From Paenisporosarcina sp. FSL H8-0542 (GTDB lineage: Bacteria; Bacillota; Bacilli; Bacillales_A; Planococcaceae), in assembly GCF_038632915.1 (NCBI RefSeq), contig NZ_CP152050.1:1333001-1397000 (forward strand): a stretch of DNA of 64,000 nt. The letters are read 5' to 3'. This document shows positions 53,947 through 64,000 of this stretch, in pieces (positions within the stretch are counted from its first letter, which is position 1; every line of letters starts with the position of its first letter). The position numbers and the translations under genes were made by a program. Below the pieces are notes generated by a model that searched no databases, was not told the origin of the DNA, and saw only the letters and a list, made by a program, of their open reading frames with translations.

Positions 53947-54948
53947 ATGCAAGATCGTGTGATTTCAAGCGGCGTCTCAGAATTCGATGAACGTTTTGAA
54001 CAATCGTTGCGTCCGCAGTATTTGTCTCAGTACATTGGACAAGATAAAGTAAAGAATAATTTAGACATTTTTGTAAAAGCAGCAAAAATGCGTGAAGAGA
54101 GCTTGGATCATGTACTTCTGTATGGACCTCCAGGGCTAGGAAAAACAACTTTAGCTGCCGTTATTGCAAACGAAATGAACGTCAATATCCGTATGACGAG
54201 TGGTCCTGCGATTGAAAGACCAGGAGATCTTGCGGCAATTGTTAGCTCGCTTGAACCGGGTGACGTGTTGTTTATCGATGAAATCCATCGTCTGAATCGC
54301 TCAATTGAAGAAGTGTTATATCCCGCGATGGAGGACTTCTGTCTGGATATCGTCGTAGGAAAAGGACCATCAGCAAGGTCTGTCAGACTCGATTTGCCAC
54401 CGTTTACATTAATCGGTGCAACGACAAGAGCCGGTGCATTATCGGCTCCCCTGCGAGATCGATTCGGCGTACTGCTGAGACTTGATTACTATGACAATCA
54501 GGCGTTGACTGAAATTGTATCCCGAAGCGCAACATTGTTTGATGCGGAAATCGACCATCCATCTGCAGGTGAAATCGCCAGCCGCTCACGAGGTACTCCT
54601 CGTATCGCAAACCGTTTATTGAAGCGTGTACGAGATTTTGCCCAAGTCAGAGGAAATGGAACGATTTCGATTGAAACTGCTCAGGAGGCACTCGAACTGT
54701 TGCAAGTAGATGCACTTGGTCTTGACCATATTGACCACAAATTGATTTTGGGCATGATTGAACGTTTTCGTGGTGGCCCTGTTGGTCTCGACACCATCGC
54801 TGCAAGTATCGGTGAAGAATCGACAACTATAGAAGATGTCTATGAACCGTACCTTTTGCAAATCGGCTTCTTACAACGTACCCCTCGAGGGCGTGTGGTA
54901 ACGAAACTCGCGTATGACCATTTTAACCTCCCATATTTTGAGGAATAA
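53947..54948 (+). CDS. ruvB: Holliday junction branch migration ATPase RuvB
   Basis: A 333-aa AAA+ motor with Walker [10 protein letters not shown], Walker [11 protein letters not shown], sensor 1 TTRAGAL, the arginine finger in RDRFG, and a winged-helix C-terminus ([12 protein letters not shown]). Start after GAAAGGAGG. queA follows by 20 bases. Confidence 0.98.
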   Translation: MQDRVISSGVSEFDERFEQSLRPQYLSQYIGQDKVKNNLDIFVKAAKMREESLDHVLLYGPPGLGKTTLAAVIANEMNVNIRMTSGPAIERPGDLAAIVSSLEPGDVLFIDEIHRLNRSIEEVLYPAMEDFCLDIVVGKGPSARSVRLDLPPFTLIGATTRAGALSAPLRDRFGVLLRLDYYDNQALTEIVSRSATLFDAEIDHPSAGEIASRSRGTPRIANRLLKRVRDFAQVRGNGTISIETAQEALELLQVDALGLDHIDHKLILGMIERFRGGPVGLDTIAASIGEESTTIEDVYEPYLLQIGFLQRTPRGRVVTKLAYDHFNLPYFEE

Positions 54949-54968
54949 AGATTAAAGGAAGTATAATC

Positions 54969-57163
<2,195 letters not shown>

Positions 57164-57259
57164 TTCTTGTATACTTAATGTAAAGGTTGTTTAAAAAGTT
57201 TGTATTTCAATGCTTCTTTTTGGACATGCGCTTATATAGAGAAAGGGGGAAATAATATA

Positions 57260-57532
57260 ATGGATCAATTAATGGCCATAGCGCCTATAATTTTGATGTT
57301 CGTAGTGATGTGGTTTTTCATCATCCGTCCAGCACAAAAACGTCAAAAAACAACAGCTTCGATGCAATCTAGTTTAAAACGTGGGGATCGTATCGTAACA
57401 GTGGGTGGCCTTCACGCGTTGGTAGATGCAGTGGATGATGCAACTGTATTTGTTACAGTAGCAGACGGCACTCGTCTTCAGTTCGAACGTGCGGCTATCG
57501 CTCGCATCTTGGACGCTTCTCCAGCACTATAA
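57260..57532 (+). CDS. yajC: Preprotein translocase subunit YajC
   Basis: A 90-aa protein: one N-terminal membrane helix (ILMFVVMWFFIIRPAQKRQK) and a small cytoplasmic beta domain (GDRIVTVGGLHALVDAVDD). It belongs to the accessory SecDF-YajC complex; secDF lies 3 kb downstream. ATG 57260 follows AAAGGGGG; the longer frame from 57200 runs through the leader. Confidence 0.95.
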   Translation: MDQLMAIAPIILMFVVMWFFIIRPAQKRQKTTASMQSSLKRGDRIVTVGGLHALVDAVDDATVFVTVADGTRLQFERAAIARILDASPAL

Positions 57533-57545
57533 AATGTAAAAAATC

Positions 57546-57584
57546 AAAACCTGTTCTCCTTTAAAGGAAAACAGGTTTTTTTGT
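57546..57584 (+). terminator. Terminator after yajC
   Basis: AAAACCTGTT (57546-57555) pairs with AACAGGTTTT (57570-57579), with an inner CCTTTAAAGG hairpin and T-run. Confidence 0.88.
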
Positions 57585-57632
57585 ATATTGCTTCGTTTTT
57601 TCTCTCATACTCAATAGAAAAAGGGGATGCGT

Positions 57633-58283
57633 ATGAGTGATTTATTCGTTGTAGCATGGAGAACCATTTTTCTCTACATGCTAATATTGTTTATTTTCAG
57701 AATCATGGGTAAGCGGGAAGTCGGCGAATTAAGCTTGATGGACTTAGTCATTTTCGTCATGATTGCAGATGTTGCTTCATTTGCAATCGATAACCCGCGA
57801 CGCAGTTTGTTTGAATCCATTCTGCCCATGATTCTTTTACTTTTGATTCAAATCGGAGCATCTTATTGGTCATTGAAAAGCAAGAAAATCCGTGATTTGA
57901 TTGATGGAGATCCATCGGTCATTATACGTAACGGCGAAATCATTGAATCAGAAATGCGCAAACACCGCTACAACTTGGATGACTTATTCCAGCAGCTTCG
58001 TGAACAGCAGATTGGATCGATTCAAGATGTGTCTTATGCATTTTTGGAGCCCTCTGGAAACTTATCTGTCTTCAAAAATGATGGCGATCATCCAGTGTTG
58101 CCACTTATCGTCGATGGAGATATACAGGAAAACCATCTCGACCTGATCCAGCAGGATAAAGAATGGTTGCTCGATGAATTACAAAAAATCCATATTCATG
58201 ATCCCAGAACCGTATTCTATTGTAGTTATGAACGGGAAAAATTATATGTGCAAATGAGAGAGCGATTTAAGTCTTCTTTATAA
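57633..58283 (+). CDS. YetF/YrbG-family membrane protein (DUF421)
   Basis: A 216-aa protein with three N-terminal helices (RTIFLYMLILFIFRIMGKRE, LVIFVMIADVASFAI, ILPMILLLLIQIGASYW) and a soluble C-terminal domain (DGDPSVIIRNGEII, then RYNLDDLFQQLREQQI), the YetF pattern. Some family members carry a carboxylate-binding pocket and are associated with spores; function here is unknown. ATG 57633 is preferred over 57627, which abuts AAAAGGGG. The 3' end overlaps convergent spoVB by 17 bases. Confidence 0.9.
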   Translation: MSDLFVVAWRTIFLYMLILFIFRIMGKREVGELSLMDLVIFVMIADVASFAIDNPRRSLFESILPMILLLLIQIGASYWSLKSKKIRDLIDGDPSVIIRNGEIIESEMRKHRYNLDDLFQQLREQQIGSIQDVSYAFLEPSGNLSVFKNDGDHPVLPLIVDGDIQENHLDLIQQDKEWLLDELQKIHIHDPRTVFYCSYEREKLYVQMRERFKSSL

Positions 58284-59772
58284 GCTTACGAAGGAGACGG
58301 ACATCTGAGATCTGAAGCTGACCAAATACAAGCAATCCGAGGAATATCAATGCTGCCGTCACCATGCTATCAGCCAACCAAGGCATTTCACCTAAAGGCC
58401 AGATGACTGGACGAAGAATCGTGACAATGATAAACAGCAGGTAGGGAAGTGCGAAAAACGTGAAGCCAATGCCGGCTTCTTTTTTTTGTCTGAGTGTTGC
58501 CATATGTAAAAATGACGTTAAACAAACACCGAAACCGATGGCTAAAATAGCACCTTTTTCTTCCACACCAGGTTGGGAAGCCAATACAAACATGACAAAT
58601 AATTTTCCTAGTCCACCGTAAATTGAATTCATCATAGCAGCTTTTGCTTCATGCATCGCTTGTAGGATGGCATGGAGCGGACTCTGGATGTAATAGAAAA
58701 AGAATACAGGTGCAAGTAGAGCCATGTACCCTTTTCCTTCTGTTACATGGAAGAGCACGCGGACGATGTGTTCACCGTGCAAATAAAAAATAGTTGCAGC
58801 AAAACATCCGGTAATGGCTGACACCCGCATGGCTAGTGATACACGCTCCTGAAGCATCGACCGGTTGGAGCGTGCTCTCGCGTCACTGACAGCAGGGACC
58901 AACACAATGGACAAGGCGTATGGAATAAACGCAGGGAATAACAGCAACGGGATAAAGACTGCCGAGATCATACCGTATAAATTGGTTGCGGCCACCGCCC
59001 CGATTCCTGCGACTGAAAGTGCCTTAATAAAAACAATCGGTTCCAAAAACCATGTGAAAGATCCGAACAATCGACTGCCTGCAGAAGGCAATGCTATCTG
59101 TAATATAGGTGAAGAGGGATAATTAACTTTATTTTCTTTTATTGTTTTTACTCGCTTGTATTTCCACCACAAGTATAGGAACGAAACGAGTTCTGCAATC
59201 AGAGCCATTGTCATGGCTGCCGCCGCAGTTGCTGCCGGACTTGATTGATTGACCACATATGGCAATAGCCACGTGACAAGTCCAATGCGGAAGAATTGCT
59301 CAATCAACGACGACCAGGCAGTTTCCTCTACTTTGGCGAGTCCTTGGAAATAACCTTTGAGTACACCTGAAAAAGCGGCGATCGGAATCGTCAATAAGCC
59401 GATAATAAGAGTCTGGCTCATAGCTGCATTTTCCATCAGGTTCGTTGCAACAAATGGAACCGTAAAGTATAAGAGTGGTCCGAAAAGAATGATGGAAACC
59501 CAAGTTAATTTCCACACTTTGCGCATGAGTGCCTGTATCTCGGCATGTTTTTTCCCTGCATACAACTCAGCGGTAATTTTGGCAACAGCGATTGGCAAAC
59601 CGAGCTGGATTAACGATAAGAAAAAAATAAACGCTGGGTAAGCTGCTGAATATATACCAACTGCTTCCTCACCTGCGATTCGCACAAACTGAATGCGAAA
59701 AACAAAGCCAAACAATTTCGATAAAAAAACAGCGCCCATTAATACCATCGTTCCACGTAAAAATGTCGACAA
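58267..59772 (-). CDS. spoVB: Stage V sporulation protein B (MOP-family flippase)
   Basis: A 501-aa polytopic protein of the MviN/polysaccharide-transport superfamily with about 14 helices. It starts MSTFLRGTMVLMGAVFLSKLFGFVFR. SpoVB is needed for cortex synthesis, probably moving lipid-linked precursors, in forespore/mother-cell membranes. The TTG start (minus strand, 59772) follows AAGGAAGTGG. It is divergent from comN and overlaps the DUF421 gene tail-to-tail, so the two have no room for a terminator between them. Confidence 0.93.
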   Translation of the reverse strand: MSTFLRGTMVLMGAVFLSKLFGFVFRIQFVRIAGEEAVGIYSAAYPAFIFFLSLIQLGLPIAVAKITAELYAGKKHAEIQALMRKVWKLTWVSIILFGPLLYFTVPFVATNLMENAAMSQTLIIGLLTIPIAAFSGVLKGYFQGLAKVEETAWSSLIEQFFRIGLVTWLLPYVVNQSSPAATAAAAMTMALIAELVSFLYLWWKYKRVKTIKENKVNYPSSPILQIALPSAGSRLFGSFTWFLEPIVFIKALSVAGIGAVAATNLYGMISAVFIPLLLFPAFIPYALSIVLVPAVSDARARSNRSMLQERVSLAMRVSAITGCFAATIFYLHGEHIVRVLFHVTEGKGYMALLAPVFFFYYIQSPLHAILQAMHEAKAAMMNSIYGGLGKLFVMFVLASQPGVEEKGAILAIGFGVCLTSFLHMATLRQKKEAGIGFTFFALPYLLFIIVTILRPVIWPLGEMPWLADSMVTAALIFLGLLVFGQLQISDVRLLRKLIKKT

Positions 59773-59785
59773 TTATGCCACTTCC

Positions 59786-59827
59786 TTCTCAAGTCAAAGA
59801 AATTCGTATACAATATTCGTATGCGAA
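59786..59827 (+). promoter_or_regulatory. comN promoter region with an inverted repeat
   Basis: A weak promoter TTCTCA (59786-59791), 17 bp, TACAAT (59809-59814). TTCGTATAC (59803-59811) and GTATGCGAA (59819-59827) form an inverted repeat over the -10 and start region, a possible operator for the spoVB-comN divergent region. Confidence 0.4.
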
Positions 59828-59867
59828 AATAACGATGCTTAAAACCGAAGAAGAGGGAAGTGTTTCA

Positions 59868-60218
59868 ATGAGTGTTAAGTATGAAGAATTATTTGAACTT
59901 GTGCGACCCGCATTGGAAAGTAAAGTTGCCGAATTTCGGGTGTATAATTACAACTCTGTCACGGAAGTGGATGTCTGGAATTATTGTATTAATAAAAAAT
60001 GGCGAAAACGTGACATTCAAGAAATGCGAGTATCTGAATTGGTAAATGATATATTGGAAACTTCGCCCGCACAGTACATGACACATACTCAAATTGAAGA
60101 CTTCAGAACTTCAAATTGGTTCTCGGAACTCAATCAAGGAGATCTTCAGGAACTATTGAAACCGAATGTTAAAGCATCAAAGTCGAGCATTGTTATAGCT
60201 AAATCGTCAGAATTTTAA
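59868..60218 (+). CDS. comN: Post-transcriptional regulator ComN
   Basis: A small soluble 116-aa protein: KYEELFELVRPALESKVAEF, DVWNYCINKKWRKRDIQEMRVSELVNDIL. ComN in B. subtilis controls comE operon expression post-transcriptionally and localises to division sites. Synteny (spoVB-comN-secDF) supports the call. ATG 59868 follows GAGGGAAGTG; the longer frame from 59763 covers the promoter. The C-terminal 30 residues exceed the 98-aa B. subtilis protein. Confidence 0.85.
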   Translation: MSVKYEELFELVRPALESKVAEFRVYNYNSVTEVDVWNYCINKKWRKRDIQEMRVSELVNDILETSPAQYMTHTQIEDFRTSNWFSELNQGDLQELLKPNVKASKSSIVIAKSSEF

Positions 60219-60225
60219 GGACATT

Positions 60226-60254
60226 TGACACGTGGCGTAACGTGTTTCATAATA
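60226..60254 (+). promoter_or_regulatory. secDF promoter
   Basis: A consensus -35 TTGACA (60226-60231), 17 bp, -10 CATAAT (60249-60254). It lies inside the comN terminator stem. Confidence 0.7.
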
Positions 60255-60275
60255 ATCATGTTGCGCTTTTTTTCG
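60236..60275 (+). terminator. Terminator after comN
   Basis: GCGTAACGTG (60236-60245) pairs with CATGTTGCGC (60258-60267) with two wobbles, then seven T. It overlaps the secDF promoter. Confidence 0.75.
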
Positions 60276-60326
60276 AGAGTGGTGATTTTAGATCGCCATT
60301 TGACAAGTTGAGGAGGAAGTTTACAT

Positions 60327-62609
60327 ATGAAAACCAGAGGCCGAATAATCGCATTTTTATTACTCATCGTAGTATTTGCGGCTTCCATCAGTACAACCGC
60401 TCAATCGGTTGTCAGCAATATTAAACTAGGATTAGATTTACAGGGTGGTTTTGAAGTTCTCTATCAAGTTAAACCATTGGAGAACGAGAAAGACCAGAAA
60501 ATCACTGAAGAAGTGCTTGCTGATACCGCGGAAGCTCTGTTAAACCGTATAAATGTTTTAGGAGTCAGTGAGCCGGTCATTCAAGTTGAAGGCGAAGATC
60601 GTATTCGTGTACAACTTGCGGGGGTTGAAGATCAAGAATCCGCTCGTGAATTGTTATCGACACAGGCGAATTTAACTTTCCGTGATGTTGAAGACAATTT
60701 AATGTTGGACGGTTCTGATTTAAAAGAAGGTGGAGCAAAAGCGACATTTGATGATAAAAATCGTCCGATGGTCACACTGGAACTAAAAGATCCTGCTAAA
60801 TTTGCAGAAGTGACTCAAGAAATCAGTCAAAAACCAGTTGGTCAAAACTTATTGGTAATCTGGTTGGACTTTGAAGAAGGAAAGGATTCTTTCGCTAAAG
60901 AAATGTCGAAAGAAAATCCTAAATTTGTTTCAAGTCCTACTGTGAGTGAACGAATCAATTCAAATAATGTTCAAATCAGTGGTTCATTTACAGTTGAAGA
61001 GACAAAAAGTTTAGCAGGCGTATTAAATGCAGGTGCATTGCCGGTTAAATTGGTAGAAAAATATTCAACTTCAGTTGGAGCCCAGTTCGGTGAAAAAGCC
61101 CTGACATCTACGATTTTTGCTGGAGTAGTAGGGACTATATTAGTTGCTTTATTTATGCTTCTTTATTACCGTCTTCCAGGTTTGGTTGCAGTAATAACAT
61201 TAGCGGTGTTTGTTTATTTAAATTTATTGGTCTTTGAACTGATCAATGGAGTTTTAACCTTGCCAGGTATCGCAGCGATTATTCTGGGAATCGGTATAGC
61301 AGTAGATGCAAACATCATCACAGCTGAACGAATAAAAGAAGAAATACGTATTGGTAGGTCTATTAATGCAGCATTTAAAAACGGTGCAAAAGATTCGTTT
61401 TCTGCTATTTTTGACTCCCATATCACTTCTTTATTAGCCTCTGCCGTATTGTTCTATTTTGGGACAAGTTCTGTTAAAGGCTTTGCGATTACATTGATCA
61501 TCAGTATTTTAGTTAGTTTCATTACCGCTGTATGGGGATCACGAATACTTTTAGGCTTACTTGTAAATAGTGGATTCTTCGATGGCAAGCCTTGGTTATT
61601 TGGGGTCAAAAAATCAACGATTCATCATGCTGATGAAAATTATAGTGCTTTGGATTTGCCAACAAAATTTGATCGATTTGATTTTGTTAAATCACGTAAA
61701 AAATTCTTTACGGCGTCCCTTGCTTTCCTTGCAATTGGGATGATATTACTTGGGATTTTCCGCTTGAACTTAGGTATTGATTTCTCAAGTGGTACACGAG
61801 TTGAAATCCTATCTGAAGATTCTTTGACAAAAGAGGAATTAATCACTTATTTGGAGTCGATTGATCATCCTTCTGAAGATATTGTCATTTCAGGTGATAA
61901 AAAAGAAATTGGCGTTATTCGATATAATGAAGATTTCTCCCAGAAAGAAATCAATAAATTGAAAGCGACAATCAGTGATGAATATGGTGCTGAACCAAAC
62001 ATCAGCACGGTATCTCCGACTGTCGGAAAAGAACTTGCAAAAAATGCAGTTAAAGCCTTAATTTTCGCTTCTATTGGGATTATCATTTACACAGCATTCC
62101 GATTTGAATGGAAAATGGGGATATCAGCAATATTAACTCTTTTATACGATGCATTCTTCATGGTAGCGGTATTCAGTATTTTCCGCTTGGAAGTGGATGT
62201 TACCTTTATTGCGGCAATCTTAACGATTGTAGGTTACTCGATTAATGATACAATCGTGACATTTGACCGTATTCGTGAAAACATGAAACGCTCGAAGAAA
62301 ATCGAGACAGAAGAAGAACTTGCAACAATTGTTAACAAGTCACTTCGCCAGACACTTGGACGATCCGTTAACACGGTTTTAACTGTTGTCATGGTTGTAG
62401 TCGCATTATTGCTATTCGGTGCAGAATCCATTCGTAATTTCTCACTGGCTTTACTTATCGGTTTAATTTCCGGTACGTATTCTTCAATCTTCATCGCTGC
62501 ACAGCTTTGGTTCGTGTTCAAAAAACGCGAATTGAAAAAACGTGGAACAATTGATGTTGAAGAAGATGAGAACAAGAAAAAATGGGGTTCTGACGAGCCT
62601 GTCGTATAA
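60327..62609 (+). CDS. secDF: Fused protein translocase subunit SecDF
   Basis: An RND-type membrane protein using the proton gradient to help late protein export. It is 760 aa, a fusion of SecD and SecF as in Bacillus (737 aa). The SecD half has LGLDLQGGFEVLYQV, a large extracellular P1 domain (about residues 40-250), and six helices to about 410. The SecF half begins near residue 450 (FRLNLGIDFSSGTRVEI) with its own P domain and six helices (GYSINDTIVTFDRIREN). Start after TTGAGGAGGAAG. Confidence 0.97.
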   Translation: MKTRGRIIAFLLLIVVFAASISTTAQSVVSNIKLGLDLQGGFEVLYQVKPLENEKDQKITEEVLADTAEALLNRINVLGVSEPVIQVEGEDRIRVQLAGVEDQESARELLSTQANLTFRDVEDNLMLDGSDLKEGGAKATFDDKNRPMVTLELKDPAKFAEVTQEISQKPVGQNLLVIWLDFEEGKDSFAKEMSKENPKFVSSPTVSERINSNNVQISGSFTVEETKSLAGVLNAGALPVKLVEKYSTSVGAQFGEKALTSTIFAGVVGTILVALFMLLYYRLPGLVAVITLAVFVYLNLLVFELINGVLTLPGIAAIILGIGIAVDANIITAERIKEEIRIGRSINAAFKNGAKDSFSAIFDSHITSLLASAVLFYFGTSSVKGFAITLIISILVSFITAVWGSRILLGLLVNSGFFDGKPWLFGVKKSTIHHADENYSALDLPTKFDRFDFVKSRKKFFTASLAFLAIGMILLGIFRLNLGIDFSSGTRVEILSEDSLTKEELITYLESIDHPSEDIVISGDKKEIGVIRYNEDFSQKEINKLKATISDEYGAEPNISTVSPTVGKELAKNAVKALIFASIGIIIYTAFRFEWKMGISAILTLLYDAFFMVAVFSIFRLEVDVTFIAAILTIVGYSINDTIVTFDRIRENMKRSKKIETEEELATIVNKSLRQTLGRSVNTVLTVVMVVVALLLFGAESIRNFSLALLIGLISGTYSSIFIAAQLWFVFKKRELKKRGTIDVEEDENKKKWGSDEPVV

Positions 62610-62635
62610 CAAGCACGTAATGTTTATAAATAATG

Positions 62636-62678
62636 AGGAACAGGGTATAGATAACTATGCTCTGTTCCTTTTTTTTGT
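62636..62678 (+). terminator. Terminator after secDF
   Basis: AGGAACAGGGTATAG (62636-62650) pairs with CTATGCTCTGTTCCT (62655-62669), two wobbles, 4-base loop, eight T. Confidence 0.88.
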
Positions 62679-62723
62679 GTATTATGGAACAACCAATATT
62701 TTGAATACTGAGGAGGGAACTGG

Positions 62724-63146
62724 ATGAAATTTCAATGGTCTTTATTATTTGCACTTATTTTTGCAGTGGTTGTTGCCATTTTTGCAGTCGTCAATGTGGA
62801 TACGGTACCGGTCAATTACGTCTTCGGCACCGCCCAATGGCCACTCATTTTAGTTATTTTAGGGTCAGCCTTATTAGGAGCACTTGTGAGTGGATCAGTC
62901 GCCATTTACCGTTCATTCGTATTTCAGCGTCGAGTGAAGCAGCTGGAGAAAGATAATACAGTAAAAGAATCACTGATTGCGGCACAGCAAAATGAAATCT
63001 CGGCTTTAAACAAAAATTTACCTGTTCGTTACCAGGATGCACATTTGGCTAATGAAGATACCAATAGCGAAACTAAAGTACACCCACCGATTAGCGAACG
63101 CGATATTAAAAATGCTACAAAAGCAGATGTACGTTCTACTAGTTAA
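62724..63146 (+). CDS. LapA-family membrane protein (DUF1049, YrvD-like)
   Basis: A 140-aa protein with two membrane helices (residues 5-25 and 43-65), the LapA-A pattern (FAVVNVDTVPVNYVF, ILVILGSALLGALVSG) and a charged coiled-coil tail (QRRVKQLEKDNTVKESL). LapA-like proteins support envelope assembly in E. coli; in Bacillales the role is unknown. It lies between secDF and recJ, where B. subtilis has yrvD. Confidence 0.88.
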   Translation: MKFQWSLLFALIFAVVVAIFAVVNVDTVPVNYVFGTAQWPLILVILGSALLGALVSGSVAIYRSFVFQRRVKQLEKDNTVKESLIAAQQNEISALNKNLPVRYQDAHLANEDTNSETKVHPPISERDIKNATKADVRSTS

Positions 63147-63155
63147 GTTGAATGA

Positions 63156-63183
63156 AGCGCTCATTATGAGTGCTTTTTTTGTT
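63156..63183 (+). terminator. Terminator after the lapA-like gene
   Basis: AGCGCTCA (63157-63164) pairs with TGAGTGCT (63168-63175), one wobble, followed by TTTTTT. Confidence 0.8.
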
Positions 63184-63202
63184 GTTGCCAACTAGTTAGA
63201 GG

Positions 63203-63223
63203 TTTAGTTGGAACATCATATTT
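63203..63223. repeat. Single 21-bp unit of the TTTAGTTGGAA family
   Basis: TTTAGTTGGAA (63203-63213) matches the core of the array at 18438. No second in-phase copy follows, so this may be a relic or chance. It lies between the lapA terminator and the recJ promoter. Confidence 0.35.
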
Positions 63224-63244
63224 AAACGTAAGATAGTTGAAGAA

Positions 63245-63272
63245 TTACAGAGCTGACGAGATACGTTATAAT
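63245..63272 (+). promoter_or_regulatory. recJ promoter
   Basis: TTACAG (63245-63250), 16 bp, TATAAT (63267-63272), 25 bases before the start codon. Confidence 0.6.
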
Positions 63273-63297
63273 GGTATTTATGAGGAAGTGACTAAAG

Positions 63298-64000
63298 ATG
63301 ATTGAATCAAAAAAGAGATGGCGTATGGAAAGACCAGATGACCAAATCGTTCAACATTTAAAAGAAGCATTGAATTTACCGACTGTATCTGCGAAACTTC
63401 TAGCGTCTCGCGGATTTTCTGATGTCAACAAAACGAAAGCGTTTTTACATATGGACGAATCATCCATGCATGATCCGTTTTTATTGCACGATATGGATAA
63501 AGCAGTGGAGCGTATTAAAAAAGCAATTGCCGACGAGGAAATGATTTTGGTATACGGCGATTACGATGCAGATGGTGTGACGAGTACTTCTGTCATGATG
63601 ACTGCGCTCCAACAACTGAATGCCAATGTAATGTTTGCCATTCCAAATCGATTTGTTGATGGCTATGGTCCGAGTGAACGATTATTTAAAGAAGCATTTG
63701 AAGATGGTGTGAGTCTCATCATTACGGTGGATAACGGAATCTCAGGCATCAATGAAATTCAATTAGCCAAGGAATTAGGTATGGACGTTATTGTAACCGA
63801 TCACCATGAAGCAGGTGAGATTCTACCACCTGCTGATGCCATTATTCATCCAAGACATCCTCTGGGAAGTTATCCTTTCGGAGAATTAGCGGGTGTCGGT
63901 GTAGCCTTTAAAGTGGCACATGCTTTACTCGGTGAAGTGCCGAAAGAACTGTTGGAACTTGTTGCGATCGGGACAATAGCCGACCTGGTTTCTTTGCATG
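63298..64000 (+). CDS. recJ: Single-stranded-DNA exonuclease RecJ (5' part)
   Basis: The 5'-3' ssDNA exonuclease of recombination and mismatch repair. The first 234 codons are visible and the gene runs off the window. DHH-family motifs: VYGDYDADGVTS, TVDNGISG and VTDHHEAG, with LAGVGVAFKVAHALL after. Start MIESKKRWRMERPDDQ matches the family; GAGGAAGTGAC is the ribosome site. Full-length RecJ would extend about 550 aa further. Confidence 0.95.
   Translation, partial: MIESKKRWRMERPDDQIVQHLKEALNLPTVSAKLLASRGFSDVNKTKAFLHMDESSMHDPFLLHDMDKAVERIKKAIADEEMILVYGDYDADGVTSTSVMMTALQQLNANVMFAIPNRFVDGYGPSERLFKEAFEDGVSLIITVDNGISGINEIQLAKELGMDVIVTDHHEAGEILPPADAIIHPRHPLGSYPFGELAGVGVAFKVAHALLGEVPKELLELVAIGTIADLVSLH

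Overview
The window is chromosomal DNA from a low-GC, endospore-forming Gram-positive bacterium. The gene order (tig-clpX-lonA-ysxC-hemAXCDBL-...-valS-folC-...-maf-radC-mreBCD-minCD-spoIVFAB-rplU-prp-rpmA-spo0B-obg-pheBA-niaR-safA-ruvAB-queA-tgt-yajC-...-spoVB-comN-secDF-lapA-recJ) is the Bacillales backbone. Protein details and the pilus locus suggest the Planococcaceae (Sporosarcina or Psychrobacillus type); this is an inference from memory of those genomes. There are no tRNA or rRNA genes, no CRISPR array, no insertion sequence and no phage.

Layout. Positions 1-6.5 kb hold protein quality control (trigger factor, ClpX, LonA) and the ribosome-assembly GTPase YsxC. Positions 6.9-13.2 kb hold the glutamate-to-protoporphyrin operon hemAXCDBL, preceded by a perfect PerR box. 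Positions 13.2-18.3 kb hold an AbrB-type transporter, a short SpoVID-like protein, a small membrane ORF on the minus strand, and valS behind a T-box. Positions 18.7-21.3 kb hold two tandem folC paralogues. Positions 21.4-37.0 kb hold a diguanylate cyclase followed by a full type IV pilus locus: minor pilins, two paralogous PilX-like proteins, a VanW-like protein, PilB, PilT, PilC, the major pilin, PilM, PilN, PilO with a LysM tail, and the prepilin peptidase.

Positions 37.1-43.2 kb hold a SpoIIB-like protein, maf, radC, mreBCD and minCD (cell shape and division). Positions 43.2-45.5 kb hold an inserted NERD protein and spoIVFAB. Positions 45.5-50.2 kb hold the L21-L27 operon with its autoregulatory leader, spo0B, obgE and pheBA. 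Positions 50.3-53.1 kb hold niaR, safA, a CotS/YsxE-like kinase-fold protein and a small Asn/Gln-rich protein. Positions 53.3-64 kb hold ruvAB (with a probable LexA box), queA-tgt, yajC, a YetF-family gene, spoVB, comN, secDF, lapA and the 5' part of recJ.

Two observations stand out. First, at least three operon boundaries carry short arrays with an exact 21-bp period: about 8-12 conserved bases followed by variable filler. The core differs at each site (ACCTGGAA, TTTAGTTGGAAA, GTTGCCCC), and I do not recognise these arrays as a described element. Second, a GGDEF cyclase without a product-inhibition site lies directly before a pilus operon whose PilB starts with two MshEN-type c-di-GMP-binding motifs. 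This looks like a local c-di-GMP-controlled pilus circuit in a spore former. Many start codons were moved inward from the longest reading frame, based on Shine-Dalgarno position and family N-termini.
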